Source: Sanghuangporus weigelae (Eukaryota; Basidiomycota; Agaricomycetes; Hymenochaetales; Hymenochaetaceae). From it: a stretch of 64,000 nt of DNA. Position numbers and translations under genes: made by a program. Where the stretch lies: contig CP137327.1 of the NCBI GenBank assembly GCA_033182465.1, positions 744,001 through 808,000 of the forward strand. Reading direction: 5' to 3'. Positions 23,538 through 33,949 of the stretch are shown here, one piece after another. The notes under the pieces were generated by a model. It was not told the origin of the DNA and made no database searches. It saw nothing but the letters and a program-made list of their open reading frames with translations. Each line of letters opens with the position of its first letter. Within the stretch, counting starts at the first letter, position 1.

Positions 23538-24488
23538 CTACGATCTAAACGAATGCGACATCGTGTCTATATCCGAGTTCCCAATCACGACCTGTAAACT
23601 CGAATCTACTCTAGCCTCTCCCGAGTCGCGTTCTACCAATTGCGAGAGGACACCCATCATCTCATCGTGCAATATCCTCGCCCTCCTCGAGCTCTTGGCC
23701 GAAATCGGCGACGAAGGAAATAATGAAAGCGAATGTAAGGTCCGGGGCAGCTGAGAGGCGAGCACGGTCGCTTTCTCCTTCGTAGTAGCGCGCTTCGAAC
23801 TTTCGTCCCGTTCCGCAACAGCTTCGGCCACCTCGCGTGCAAAGGACAGCGCACCACGTAAACCATGTATCTCGAGACTCGTAAGTCTAGGAAATGCGTT
23901 GGCTAGAATGCCGTGGGTTAGGAGTCCCGACGGATTTGGGATACCATCGAGTGACAGGTGCTCGAGGCGCGGGAAGTTCAATTTCGAAGACTTTACATCC
24001 GATGGATTCGATAACGAAACCGCGAAGCAATAGTATCCTCTAATCGACAACGAGACGAGGTGCGGACAGCGACATTGCCAGAAAAATGCGAATAAACCCG
24101 TCGCATATGCTGGATCCCCCAAGTGCAGCTCGAGCATGAATAAAGAGGGCGCCACTAAAGCTAGTAGCCGACTGATGTCCGACTTCCGCTGGTACTCAGC
24201 TCGATCGTCAGATTGATCCTCAGGCTGAAAATTGTCGGAAAGCGAAAAATATCGGACTCGTCGCTCGCATTCCGGAAGCCTATCGAGGTGCCGAAGCAGC
24301 TTAGCGATGCCACTCTCCCCCGCAACTCGTAGAGAATGGTATCTGAAGGGCCTCGCGATCAAATTCCAATAAGAGGAAACGAGGGACAAGACGCGCGCAG
24401 TCGAGAGCTCTGATGGTGACAGGATCTGGGAGCATGATAACGCAACAATATGGGCATGAAGCTCAGGCGGCAAGTCCGATATAGGCAT
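23538..24488 (-). CDS. F-box protein with LRR-like body
   Basis: Single-exon gene of 316 residues, a likely SCF ubiquitin-ligase adaptor. The ATG at 24488 opens MPISDLPPELHAHIVALSC, an F-box; the frame stays open upstream to a GTG at 24617, but no ATG is available there. RVLSLVSSYWNLIARPFRYHSL completes the F-box region. The body has irregular leucine-rich segments such as FPRLEHLSLDGIPNPSG and FPRLTSLEIHGLRGALS. The C-terminus ends in a beta-like SSLQVVIGNSDIDTMSH. Only 252 bp separate its stop from the start of the Fmp46-like gene. The target is unknown. Confidence 0.72.
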   Translation of the reverse strand: MPISDLPPELHAHIVALSCSQILSPSELSTARVLSLVSSYWNLIARPFRYHSLRVAGESGIAKLLRHLDRLPECERRVRYFSLSDNFQPEDQSDDRAEYQRKSDISRLLALVAPSLFMLELHLGDPAYATGLFAFFWQCRCPHLVSLSIRGYYCFAVSLSNPSDVKSSKLNFPRLEHLSLDGIPNPSGLLTHGILANAFPRLTSLEIHGLRGALSFAREVAEAVAERDESSKRATTKEKATVLASQLPRTLHSLSLFPSSPISAKSSRRARILHDEMMGVLSQLVERDSGEARVDSSLQVVIGNSDIDTMSHSFRS

Positions 24489-25294
24489 CTCAGAGCGACT
24501 TGAATTTCCAGCTGGCAGGAACAGGAGGTGGTTTAACAGCAACGAATGCCCCTGCAGAGTCGGCAGCTGGCTCACACGCGATCGGAACAGGCAAGATAGC
24601 GCAGAGGAAGGCTGCACCCATTTTGACTCTTGGTTTATGGGATATTTTACGATTGGATTGCTACAAATGACGGAAGAGCTAAAGTTGAAGGCGTGCTTGC
24701 GGGGGGAGATCGGCGCAAGATCAGCGCGACTGAAAACCCCGAAACGTTTATATATGTAGTATGTATATGTATGTATGTATACACTCCGAACGAATAAAAG
24801 ACGACAACATAACTAAATCCATGATTCAGGTGCGTGTATTCAAGCCAAAAATGGTGTGCCTACTGATCATCTCATGAGTCCGTAATCAGCTGAGCAGCTA
24901 GGACTTCTCTGACTCCTGGCGATATAGCTGGATGTAACAATAATATACCTAAATTATCATACGGTAGATCATGGTGGTTTATAAACGTAAGGTAGCACTA
25001 AGTTTACCATGCATGTGTTGTGTCAGTCGGGTTGTATGAGAAAGCTAATAATAAGGATAAATTTCCGTCTGTAACCTCATGGAGGAACGAAGCGAAATGG
25101 ATTAGTCCTTAAGCAAGACTCTTGACATGACTACCTCCCTGGAAAGCTTTAGACAGATGACTCACAGCGCGTGTAATCCAAGACTCTGGGTCCTGAATAG
25201 CTTTTAACAACAAATCGTAGAATGACTATTCACTGATGCCATAAATCGAACCAGACAAGAAGGAGAAAGTGATAGGGCAGATGCCCTGGACTCA
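24489..25294. other. Intergenic stretch with microsatellite
   Basis: About 800 bp between the F-box gene and the next minus-strand gene. It holds a TATG-type microsatellite at 24749-24784 and otherwise shows nothing supportable. Confidence 0.45.
24749..24784 (+). repeat. Imperfect TATG microsatellite
   Basis: An imperfect run of TATG/TATA units about 36 nt long, 260 bp upstream of the F-box start codon. It is likely to vary in length between strains. Confidence 0.7.
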
Positions 25295-26626
25295 TCAACA
25301 GTCAAATGTATCGTCAAAGTTCTTGAAAGAATCCTCAAGTTCCTCCCTCTCCTTCCTAGCTCTTTTCGCCGCCTTCTTCGCCTCCTTGTGTGCTCGTTCT
25401 TGCTCCTTCTCCTGTTCTGTCTTTATATATGGAGCAATCAACGAACGGAAGAATCTCTTGATTCTAGCAGAGAAGGGCTCGTAATAAGGCGTTGGTCGGC
25501 GCTTCATGGGGGGATGTTGTTTGTGATCTGGGGGAAGATCAAATTTAACAACTTTGCGTCGTTTTGTACTGAGCTCCGTTTCAGAGTTGCTCTTGCGCTT
25601 TGATGACAAGCGTGTAGGTTCTGGACGGTCGGGTGTTGTCTTCAGTGCAGAGCGACGTTTGAATGTCGGGTGCCAGGATAGCCGACGTGATGATATATTA
25701 TTCTTTGGTCCAGTTTGCTGTTTCGTAGAAGCCGATTGGGTCACGATCCCGTCCTTGTTCACTATAGGAAGTGAAGGAGGAAGTGGGAATTCACTTGGAG
25801 ATGGTGTCCCGGATGGGGGGGAGAACGTGAACGATTGACGGCTTGGAAATTGTCTGCTCTTCCACTTATGATCTAGCTCATCGACGATAGGTGGTGTACG
25901 CCTTCCACGAAATGTGTTTCGCGGAGTCAGCGGATAGCCTTGGTATGGCACATCTTGCGAAAAGGATGTACGGAGAGTCGGCGTCGGAAGTGGCGTCGGA
26001 GGCTCCTTGAAGAAGTTTTCGGACTGGCGATCGGTCTGCGTTGAGCTCTTCTGCCGAGAAGCTAAGTCGTCCTTATCTCCTTCACCGGTATCATCCTTCA
26101 CGCTTCCCGGAGTATAGAATAACTCCTCATCTGATTCATAGCTGGTGGTGGAATTTGGCAATACTTCTTGAACATGAGTTGCATGCACAGCCGACGGAGC
26201 TTTCCTGGGTACGAAGCGTAGAGGAACGTTACTCTGAACAGCAGACGTACGAAGTCGTCGAGGGTCTTTCTGAGTTGATGGATTTGTGTCTGGAAAAGAC
26301 CCTTTGCTCTTAAGTATGGGCTTTATCGGTGAAGATGACTTGTGCGCTGGCTCGGAAAGCTTCCGAAAAACCCGCTTCAGAGGAGGTGTACTGGGAGACA
26401 CTGAATCAATAGGCCTTCGGGCAAGTGCTCTAGCTGACTCGTCATTCTCATTGATGAACTTCAGGACATGAGGCTCAACCCTAAAAGGACACTCATTATG
26501 ATCATCAGTGCTACGAGAGTAGTTATGCACATACTGAATATCGTCAGAAGACATCTCTGTTATTGGCCTCGTAGCAGATGAACCTCCGTCTTCACTACGT
26601 TCTGGGGCAACGAGAGATGGAGCCAT
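25295..26626 (-). CDS. Disordered hypothetical protein, basic C-terminus
   Basis: Single exon, 443 residues, starting at the ATG at 26626 (MAPSLVAPERSEDGG). No known domain. It is rich in Ser, Pro, Arg and Lys, with many S/T-P sites (VSPSTPPLKRVFRKLSEP, PPTPLPTPTLRTS, SGTPSPSEFPLPPS), suggesting a CDK- or MAPK-regulated protein. A basic segment SSKRKSNSETELSTKRRKVV looks like a nuclear localisation signal and runs into KVVKFDLPPD, a possible PP1-docking RVxF variant. Near the C-terminus RIKRFFRSLIAPYI is amphipathic and precedes a Lys/Glu-rich coiled coil ending ELEDSFKNFDDTFDC. It is divergent from the UBC15 gene. Function cannot be given. Confidence 0.68.
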   Translation of the reverse strand: MAPSLVAPERSEDGGSSATRPITEMSSDDIQYVHNYSRSTDDHNECPFRVEPHVLKFINENDESARALARRPIDSVSPSTPPLKRVFRKLSEPAHKSSSPIKPILKSKGSFPDTNPSTQKDPRRLRTSAVQSNVPLRFVPRKAPSAVHATHVQEVLPNSTTSYESDEELFYTPGSVKDDTGEGDKDDLASRQKSSTQTDRQSENFFKEPPTPLPTPTLRTSFSQDVPYQGYPLTPRNTFRGRRTPPIVDELDHKWKSRQFPSRQSFTFSPPSGTPSPSEFPLPPSLPIVNKDGIVTQSASTKQQTGPKNNISSRRLSWHPTFKRRSALKTTPDRPEPTRLSSKRKSNSETELSTKRRKVVKFDLPPDHKQHPPMKRRPTPYYEPFSARIKRFFRSLIAPYIKTEQEKEQERAHKEAKKAAKRARKEREELEDSFKNFDDTFDC

Positions 26627-27376
26627 CCTGTTCGCATAGTTTAAGATATTTGTAAGACCAACTTGGCGGACAGATATCGAGCAATAGTCTTAGAGCAAAG
26701 TCCCAAATGAGGTGATTGGATAGTTTGCATTCGTGCCTAAAGCAGACGGGTCTGATGAGATGGCATTACAGACTCTGACAGCCGATATCTGGCACGAGAG
26801 GCGGATGATTCTTCGATTTTACACATCTCTTTCCATAGTAGCTGGAAGAAAATACGAAACAACTTGAAGCAATAATTCGTAATTATAATAAGCAAAGGTG
26901 ACGTGAGCGGCAGTAAACGGCAGGCTGCAAAGTAAACGGGCCATCAGTAGGAGTCCAACGTCGCTCAAGAATTTCTGTGAGACATATCTGCTTTCGCATA
27001 AAAAAGTGTATAGTGATATGAAAGAACAATGGTCCTTCTGGACGGACTGGTAATAAGATGAGCCTCTGAGGAAACGTGAGCCAGTCCGGAAGTTGCCGGA
27101 TTATCGTTTCCCTTACCCTCTCACCACACCTTTGCACAGTCTCTCCTCGTACTACGCCTACTGGTTGCTCTATTATATCGCGTATCTCTCTTTGCTTCTC
27201 TTTTCTCGTGCTTTGGAACATTAACTATCGGCTATCTCGACCACTGGCCAACGAGTTTAACATTTGTGACTCCTCATTGAAGCTGCACACGCTTCTCGAA
27301 TCGTCTGCCTGTGCGAACGGCTTTTAGGATTCAAGTTTCCGTAGAAGGAAGGAATAATAGGAAGGAGTAGTAAGAT
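26627..27376. promoter_or_regulatory. Divergent promoter region
   Basis: The 750 bp between the minus-strand gene starting at 26626 and the plus-strand UBC15 gene starting at 27377. It must hold promoters for both. A 112-codon minus-strand frame at 26883-27221 shows no family resemblance. No specific element was recognised. Confidence 0.4.
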
Positions 27377-28629
27377 ATGGCGGGTTCTACAGCACGCAAT
27401 CTGCTGAAGCGGGAACTTAAGGAACTCACTCAGCACCCAATTGAGGGCTTCTCTGCCGGTGAGCGTCTTCTTCAGAATTCTCTGCAATTGCCTTTCATTT
27501 CTTCTCGGCATACATCGGCGGCCTTGCTTTTGCATGCTATTACTGCGTTACTCGTGGCTGCTGTGAAGAGCCGGTACGGCCTTGGTCGTCCTGAACTTGT
27601 CGAGTGTCTTCTCCAGACATGTGCCTATCGGATCGGGCGCCGCATGGAGTCGCTATGACTCGTTGGATCTTCCGTCGCTGAAGATGCAACCTTATGTTTC
27701 GTAAATTTTAGTTATACTTTGTTTTCTTTCGCCACAAGTGCCGTATAGATATGCTTTGACACGTCAATCGCATTTTCTATTGTGCTGCTGTTGAGAATAA
27801 TTAAACTGACCCTGTAATTTATCATAGGCTTGATCAAAGATGATCTTCTCCAGTGGAGAGTGGTCATCATCGGGTGGGTGCATGAGGTGGGCTCATGATG
27901 ATTTCAACTTATCTCGGCTTCTTTTCCTCTCCTTCAGACAACCAGATACGCTTTAGTGGGTTCTATTCATTTCCGTGTTCTTGCGTGTGACTCTTAACCG
28001 ATGGATACAGTTCTGAGGGCTTCTTCGTGGCGGACCTTATCTTTACGGAAAATTACCCGAATGAACCACCAACGATGAAATTCATCACGCCGATGTGGCA
28101 TCCTAATAGTCAGTGTCTGTTTCTTACTTCCTGTTTAAGCAATCTAACATTTGAAGTACAGTCTATCAGGACGGACGAGTCTGCATATCTATTCTTGTGC
28201 GTTTCCTGACTGCTGACTGTTGGTATTTTAACTAATTTGCTTCATCAGCACCCTCCCGGTGAGGATCAGTACGGTTACGAGGATGCCGGAGAGCGGTGGC
28301 TGCCCGTACATACCGTCTCGTCGATCGTAAGTGATCATTACACGTAGTCAGGACTATGGCATCTGAGATGACATTTTCGCTTCCTTCATTCTAGATGTTG
28401 AGTGTCATCTCTCTTCTTTCATCGGATATCCCGAATACGGATAGCCCGGCGAATGTAGATGCAGCGGTCAGTGACTGTTTTTATTGCATTTAGCGCGGAA
28501 TGTTGTACTTACAAACTATTATACAAACAGAAGGAGGTTAGAGAGAATCTTCCTGCGTACCAGAAGAAGGTGCGACGTCTAGCACAGAGGAGTGTAGATA
28601 CATACTTCGAGCTCATGGGCGAAGAGTAG
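27377..28629 (+). CDS. ubc15: Ubiquitin-conjugating enzyme E2, UBE2G1/Ubc15 type
   Basis: E2 enzyme of the UBE2G1/fission-yeast Ubc15 group, linked with K48 chains. Eight exons join cleanly: 27377-27458, 27828-27873, 27938-27955, 28011-28108, 28162-28196, 28249-28326, 28396-28466, 28531-28629. The N-terminus reads MAGSTARNLLKRELKELTQH then PIEGFSAG, matching the UBE2G1 NPVEGFSAG motif. The HPN motif lies in PMWHPNIYQDG, and the catalytic Cys in GRVCISILHPPGED. The acidic loop QYGYEDAGERWLPVHTVSSI marks this E2 class. SPANVDAAKEVREN and a helical C-terminus complete the fold. Exon 3 is only 18 nt and supplies part of the QPDTLY strand. Intron 1 is 369 nt and stays open in frame for another 66 codons. 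All catalytic elements are intact. Confidence 0.94.
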
Positions 28630-29035
28630 CATGCATCTGTTCGCTCCTTTGCGATGTTGGCGAAAATCTTGTCTACGCGTTTCAGTGTTTTCCACGGATC
28701 TAACAGCTCTTGCCTCAAGTTTTTGAATGCGCTGGGGTTACATGCTCAACGACTGCTCTCTATCATGAGGGTTTCATGGTTCCCTACCTACCTCTTTCCA
28801 CGTGTCCTCTTTTCGCTCATCGACTTTCCATCCTTCCACGCTTTGTAAGTCATTAAAGACTATTAACTTAAAGACAAAGAAAAGTGTTGTACGAAATAGA
28901 ATAGAATCCATAACCTCTTCTGACAAGTTCTGTTCTTTTTGCTCGAGTACCAATCCTGTAAGAGTCTCATGTGACGTGATTGGGATACTTCGCGTCGCCG
29001 CGTCTTGCGTTCTTGAAACCTTCTGTTCAGTTAGA
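28630..29035. other. Intergenic stretch between UBC15 and METTL14
   Basis: About 400 bp between two plus-strand genes. It contains the UBC15 3' UTR and the METTL14 promoter. The METTL14 frame is open upstream of the chosen ATG for 78 codons, but those codons read like non-coding sequence. Confidence 0.4.
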
Positions 29036-31370
29036 ATGAGCACTGCTGAAGTGCTTTCTTCCGCGAGTGACCTCCTTGCGTCTCATGCTTCCCTACTCGA
29101 GCGCGTACGCTCAACGCAACGGGCAAATAGACGTGCTCTGCGTGAATACACGAACAAACTGGGCACTTCAACTGACTCTACTGAACCCCTCAACGCTCTC
29201 TTATCTCTACCATTAATACAGACCCCGCCTCGTTCACCGACTTCGTCTCCGACTCCTCCTCATTCTCCTAATGACTCACCGTTTCGAAGAGGAGCTTCTT
29301 ATGTCGTCCGTCCGAATCCTCGAGTGGTTCGTTCGGATTTACCTCCTGCGAAGAAAGCCAGATGTGCTCGGTATATGAATTACATTCCAGAAGAAGAGAC
29401 TATAAGGAACGACTACAGTCAGCGATATGTCGATGGTGGCGAGTGGCCGCAGAACTGGGTTGTTGGTGCTGAGATGGAACGTAGGTTCGAAGAGTGCGTA
29501 TAATCGCTTCATAATAACAGTGTACTTTACAATCCCGACACAATCTATTGTTTCTTTTCAGATATCCTAAGCAACAACGCTTACTGCAATGCAAGAAAGC
29601 CGCAGTTTCAGAGCACGCAGTTTCGTCATCATATTTATCCTTGTCAGCTTCGCAAACTGCATTACAAGGTCTCAAATTCGATGTGATATTAATTGATCCC
29701 CCCTTTTCATCGTCATTCACTTGGGAACAACTAGAAAACTTGCCAATAGCATCTCTAGCGGCAGACCCTAGTTTTGTATTTCTATGGGTTGGGAGTGGTG
29801 CTGGCGAAGGCTTAGAGCGTGGCCGAGAGATTTTAGGCAAGTGGGGTTATAGACGATGTGAGGACATTTGCTGGGTGAAGACGAATAAGGATAATAACAA
29901 GGGGCCCGGTGTGAGCTCTAATAAAATGCTTCACTTATCTGCACAAGAGCTCATGCATGGAAGTAGACTGATCCTCCTACAACTTCCCTTTTGACGAGAA
30001 CGAAGCAGCATTGTCTTATGGGAATTCGTGGTACTGTTCGTCGATCTACGGACAGTTGGTTTGTTCATTGTAACATTGGTGAGTCTTACTTTGCCTTCCT
30101 CTCGGATCCACCCTTAGTTGATACCACTCCATATAGACACAGATGTGATATTCTGGGAAGGAGACTCTTCTGATCCAACGCGAAAGCCACCAGAGATGTA
30201 TCAGTTGATTGAAAACTTTTGTCTCGGTACTCGCAGGTTAGAACTATTTGGACGATATCATTCATTACGGAGAGGCTGGGTGACAGTCACCGCTGATGAG
30301 CTCGAACTATCGCCGGAAGAAGCTCATGAAAAGGACGATGCCGTACCTTTTGATCGCGAAAGGTGGGAAAATAATATCAAAGAGCTGGCCCAAGGCGGGA
30401 AATGCGTAGTTCCAAACACCTCTGGTAGGTTATGATACAGCCATGCTTTCTGTGAAAACTCCAACGACTTTTTCTAGAAATTGAGAGCCTGCGACCGAAA
30501 TCTCCAACGCCTCGCGGTCCTGGAGTCAGCAACAGTGTCAGTGCACCGACCGTGACTGCAGTCCCTATGGCAGGTTCTTCCGCCGGTCTTCCGAGCAACC
30601 CCATGCGAACTTCGAGTAGTTTGGGCGGGACAAGTGGCGGTGTCAGCTTGGGTAGTGTGAAATCGAACCAAAACGCTTTCCGGCAGATGAACATGATGAA
30701 CTTTGGCCCATCCATGCCTGGGGGTAACATGGGCGTGATGGCGAGTAGCATGGGAGGTATGGCAAGTGGCATGAACAGCATGGGGAATATGGGGAATGTA
30801 TTGGGGATGGGCGGAATGAGCGGCGGCAACTCCATGAACATGGGCATGGCCACAGGCAATATGGGAGTCGGTGAGCCGATAATGAACCAAATGGGCATGT
30901 CCATGAACCCTATGATGGGCGGTACCGGTCAAGGTGCGTTCAACTTCGGCTTCGACGGCGGCGCCTCGGGGACCGGCAACGTGATGCGTCCAGCCCAAGG
31001 GATGATGGGAATGGGCATGGATATCAACAACATGAACATGGGTGGTGCTGGTGGCGGCATGAACCGCCCCATGGGCAGCGGGATGAACCAAATAGGTCGC
31101 ATGAACATGAGCGCGGGTACGGGTATGTCAGGCATGGGTGGACTCGGTGCGGCAGCATTCGACGCGGGACAAGGAGCTTGGATGGGCGGCGGAGGTGGTG
31201 CTGGAGGAAATATGGGCCAGCAGCAATTCATGGGTGGAGGCGGAATGTGGAATGCCGGAAGTGCCGATGGACAGTCTGGCATGAGTGGCATGGGTATGGG
31301 CATGGGTATGAATACTGGAATGGGCGGAATGGGGATGGGTCAAGGAATGAGAAACTGGAGAGGTTTCTGA
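29036..31370 (+). CDS. METTL14/KAR4: METTL14/Kar4-type m6A methyltransferase subunit
   Basis: MT-A70 family subunit that, with METTL3/Ime4, forms the nuclear mRNA N6-adenosine methyltransferase; the budding-yeast ortholog is Kar4. Five exons join in frame: 29036-29493, 29562-29910, 29967-30078, 30137-30424, 30478-31370, giving 699 residues. Human-like landmarks: [35 protein letters not shown] (DPPF at 198-201; human METTL14 has EPPL), [72 protein letters not shown], and [14 protein letters not shown]. The N-terminal 130 residues are polar with S/T-P sites. Residues from about 425 to 699 form a Gly/Met/Asn-rich low-complexity tail ending RNWRGF, where animal METTL14 carries RGG repeats. It faces STE12 tail-to-tail. 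Confidence 0.95.
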
Positions 31371-33949
31371 CGACTTTGATTCGTTCTTCGTTCTTGTCGC
31401 TTTCATCTTCAGAATCGTTGCAGTGCACAATTCATGCTGTACTAATATATTGTCATTCTGCATCTCTTCATTCTAACTTTTGTACTACAATTCGGCGGCA
31501 TGTACCGATGGCCTTGAATATCGAAATTCATAGAGCTCTCCGAATATTTGTAACGGACAAACCGTAAATACGAACAGGATTTGGGTTGAGCTGTCAATGA
31601 ACTGCTAGTGAGTGCTGGATTGTTGAATACCCTTACCATAGAAATAGAAGAACAATTTTGGGAAAAGCCCGCTCTTTATTCACGCAAATATTGTCACTAA
31701 GATGAGGTTGCTAGTTCTGATTGACCCAAACAAGCTCAAGGTCTCCTCTCACCCCACGATACTATCACATCGGATGTACATTCCAAAGGTCTTTCTCCGT
31801 CGAGGGTTTCTTCTTTACATTGGCCGGCGAACTTATGCATTCACATCCTCTAAAATTCTGCCGGCTATTGATGGCATTCATGGACGCTTTCAATTTCAGC
31901 CGTACATATTTTGTCTCCCTTGCTATGATCATTATGATCTATCACTCCATCGGTCTGTCTCGGTCCGCGTGTTCTAACCGATGGAGATACGCAAGTAATA
32001 ACAAACGGACACTTTTACTTTCCGTGATTACCGAGGATGCTTGATCGCTCGTCAGATTGTGTACTCCTCAAAATCTTAGATTTCCCTGACAAAAAGATAT
32101 CTCTAAGGAAATGACCTATTCAATCTGGATCATCTTGTGCACTAGCTACAGTAGTTCACGCAGCTATATGTGCACACAACGTTTATTTATAAGGTCATTG
32201 CGAGGCTAGTGACCGCAATTTTGATATAGCGCAAACAAACTTCAATAATTTCAAAATAGGGAGATCCTCGATCCGATGTCATTCATTCAATGCATAAGCA
32301 CCGGGAGCAAATTCGTGAATACCTAATCCCCCCCAGTGTTTTCGGCGCTTTCCTAAAGCCAAGTGACTCAATGCAATGCAATGCAACAAGGATCTGCCAA
32401 GAACTTTGTCAACACTGACAGACAGAAATTGACAGAAGTCTCCGGGAGGCAATAGGAGTTGGATGTCAAGCGCTTCTTCCGTTCTGGACCGGTGCCAAGA
32501 TCTCAATCTCGAAGGAAGGGCTCGATTTCAAAGAAGTTTAGATCAATCTCGTGGGAAGTGGTGGCCACAACCACTATCACAGCTATCCCGAAAATAGCAG
32601 TCTTAAGGACCAACTCAAATAAAATTGCTGCTTGATTGGTCGAGCTCTGTCGGAGCGGCGCCAGGGCTCGAACACGGAGCTGAATAGGGATGGCTGGGTA
32701 AGTGATGCCAATGCCTGCCTGTCAATATGGGCGCCAAACTGGCAAACATTTTCATTCTTCTATCATTCTACAAGAGACTCGTGATCGGACGTTCAACCGG
32801 ACAGGGACAGGGACTCACAATTACACGCAAGTGTGATCGGCGCCGGGGACGTTGCGGAAGGAAATCCTCTCCTCCCTTTGCCGAATGGTTCAGTGGCCGT
32901 CTCTTGAGGTTAGTACCCTATCTCGATGTCAATTTCAATCAAAAACCCCAGCCAGGTAAACAGAGAAGGAAAAGCATATGGCATAACTCATATTCACCCA
33001 AGAGCCTTTTTCAGTATTACTAAATTACATGATAGCATATATGTATATCACACAAAAGATGTCAAACTACTTTGGTCAACAGGCCCGAAAGGAGACGGCC
33101 ACAGCGAAGGGAGGGAGGGAGGAATGCAAGGGTGGATAGGTGGGTGGATATTATAGGTAGAGGGATAAGAGGAGGTAGGGCGGACAGCGAAGAAAGGGAA
33201 GGAGGAGAGACAAAGCAGCTACAATGGATTTAATAACTCAGCGTCCGTAGGGCTATATGTACTACTACTACTACTACGTAGATATGCAACACGACGCTAA
33301 GCCGTCGGAAAAAAGGGAAAAACAGACAAGGCCATTAAAGCGGAGGGAAAAGAATTAATCGTGTCGATTGCAGTGTAATAAAGGATGGAGGAGGGAGAGA
33401 GGATGTAAAGTAGTAGTAAGGAGAAATGCCGAAAGGGAGTTAGAGTTATGCGAAAACAGAAAGGTAGATGGGTCGATGAGAAAGCCGAGACACAGACAAG
33501 ACGAGTAATACGAAGGAGATGGGATGAGATGGATGGCAGCCAGGCACAAGAGATGCGGACTCAAGAGGAGTACTATAGATTCGTTAAGAGATTAGGCAAT
33601 AGATGGGTAATGTAGCAAATTTATGAGCCAGCCAATCGAATAAAGATGGAAGGAATATCGAATGAAGAGGAAACGAAATAGAACACAGACAGCATTTTGA
33701 CACAATCATGCATTATATGAAGGAATACTGTAAGGTCGATGGTGAACTTTTGCGAAGGAGAACAATTGGGAAGGTAGGTTCCGACTCAGATCCAGATTGA
33801 TGACATTGAATAGAGAGCGCGCGCGCGCACCGCGAACAAAATAGGCGCTTTGGAGATTAATGATGCTCCGATGCACATACTGCATGCAAGGAACAACAAC
33901 AATGGCGTCGCGACGGTCAACGCAGAGACGCGATCTCATCGCCGCGAGA
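31371..33949. other. Intergenic stretch between METTL14 and STE12 tails
   Basis: About 2.6 kb between two convergent genes, so no promoter is required. Frames reach 107 codons but none has a recognisable motif. From about 33080 to 33560 the plus strand is strongly purine-rich, so the STE12 transcript would carry a pyrimidine-rich 3' region. Short simple repeats are present: ACT triplets at 33261-33277 and alternating GC at 33817-33829. Confidence 0.45.

Noticed and set aside
24489-24617. Upstream extension of the F-box gene (43 codons)
   Set aside because: The extension has no ATG in frame; the frame begins with GTG. The conserved F-box starts at the ATG at 24488.
30377-31463. Long antisense frames (111-205 codons) over the METTL14 tail
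   Set aside because: They are shadows of the repetitive Gly/Met/Asn coding sequence, giving His-, Pro- or Met-rich nonsense; the sense frame continues a conserved protein.
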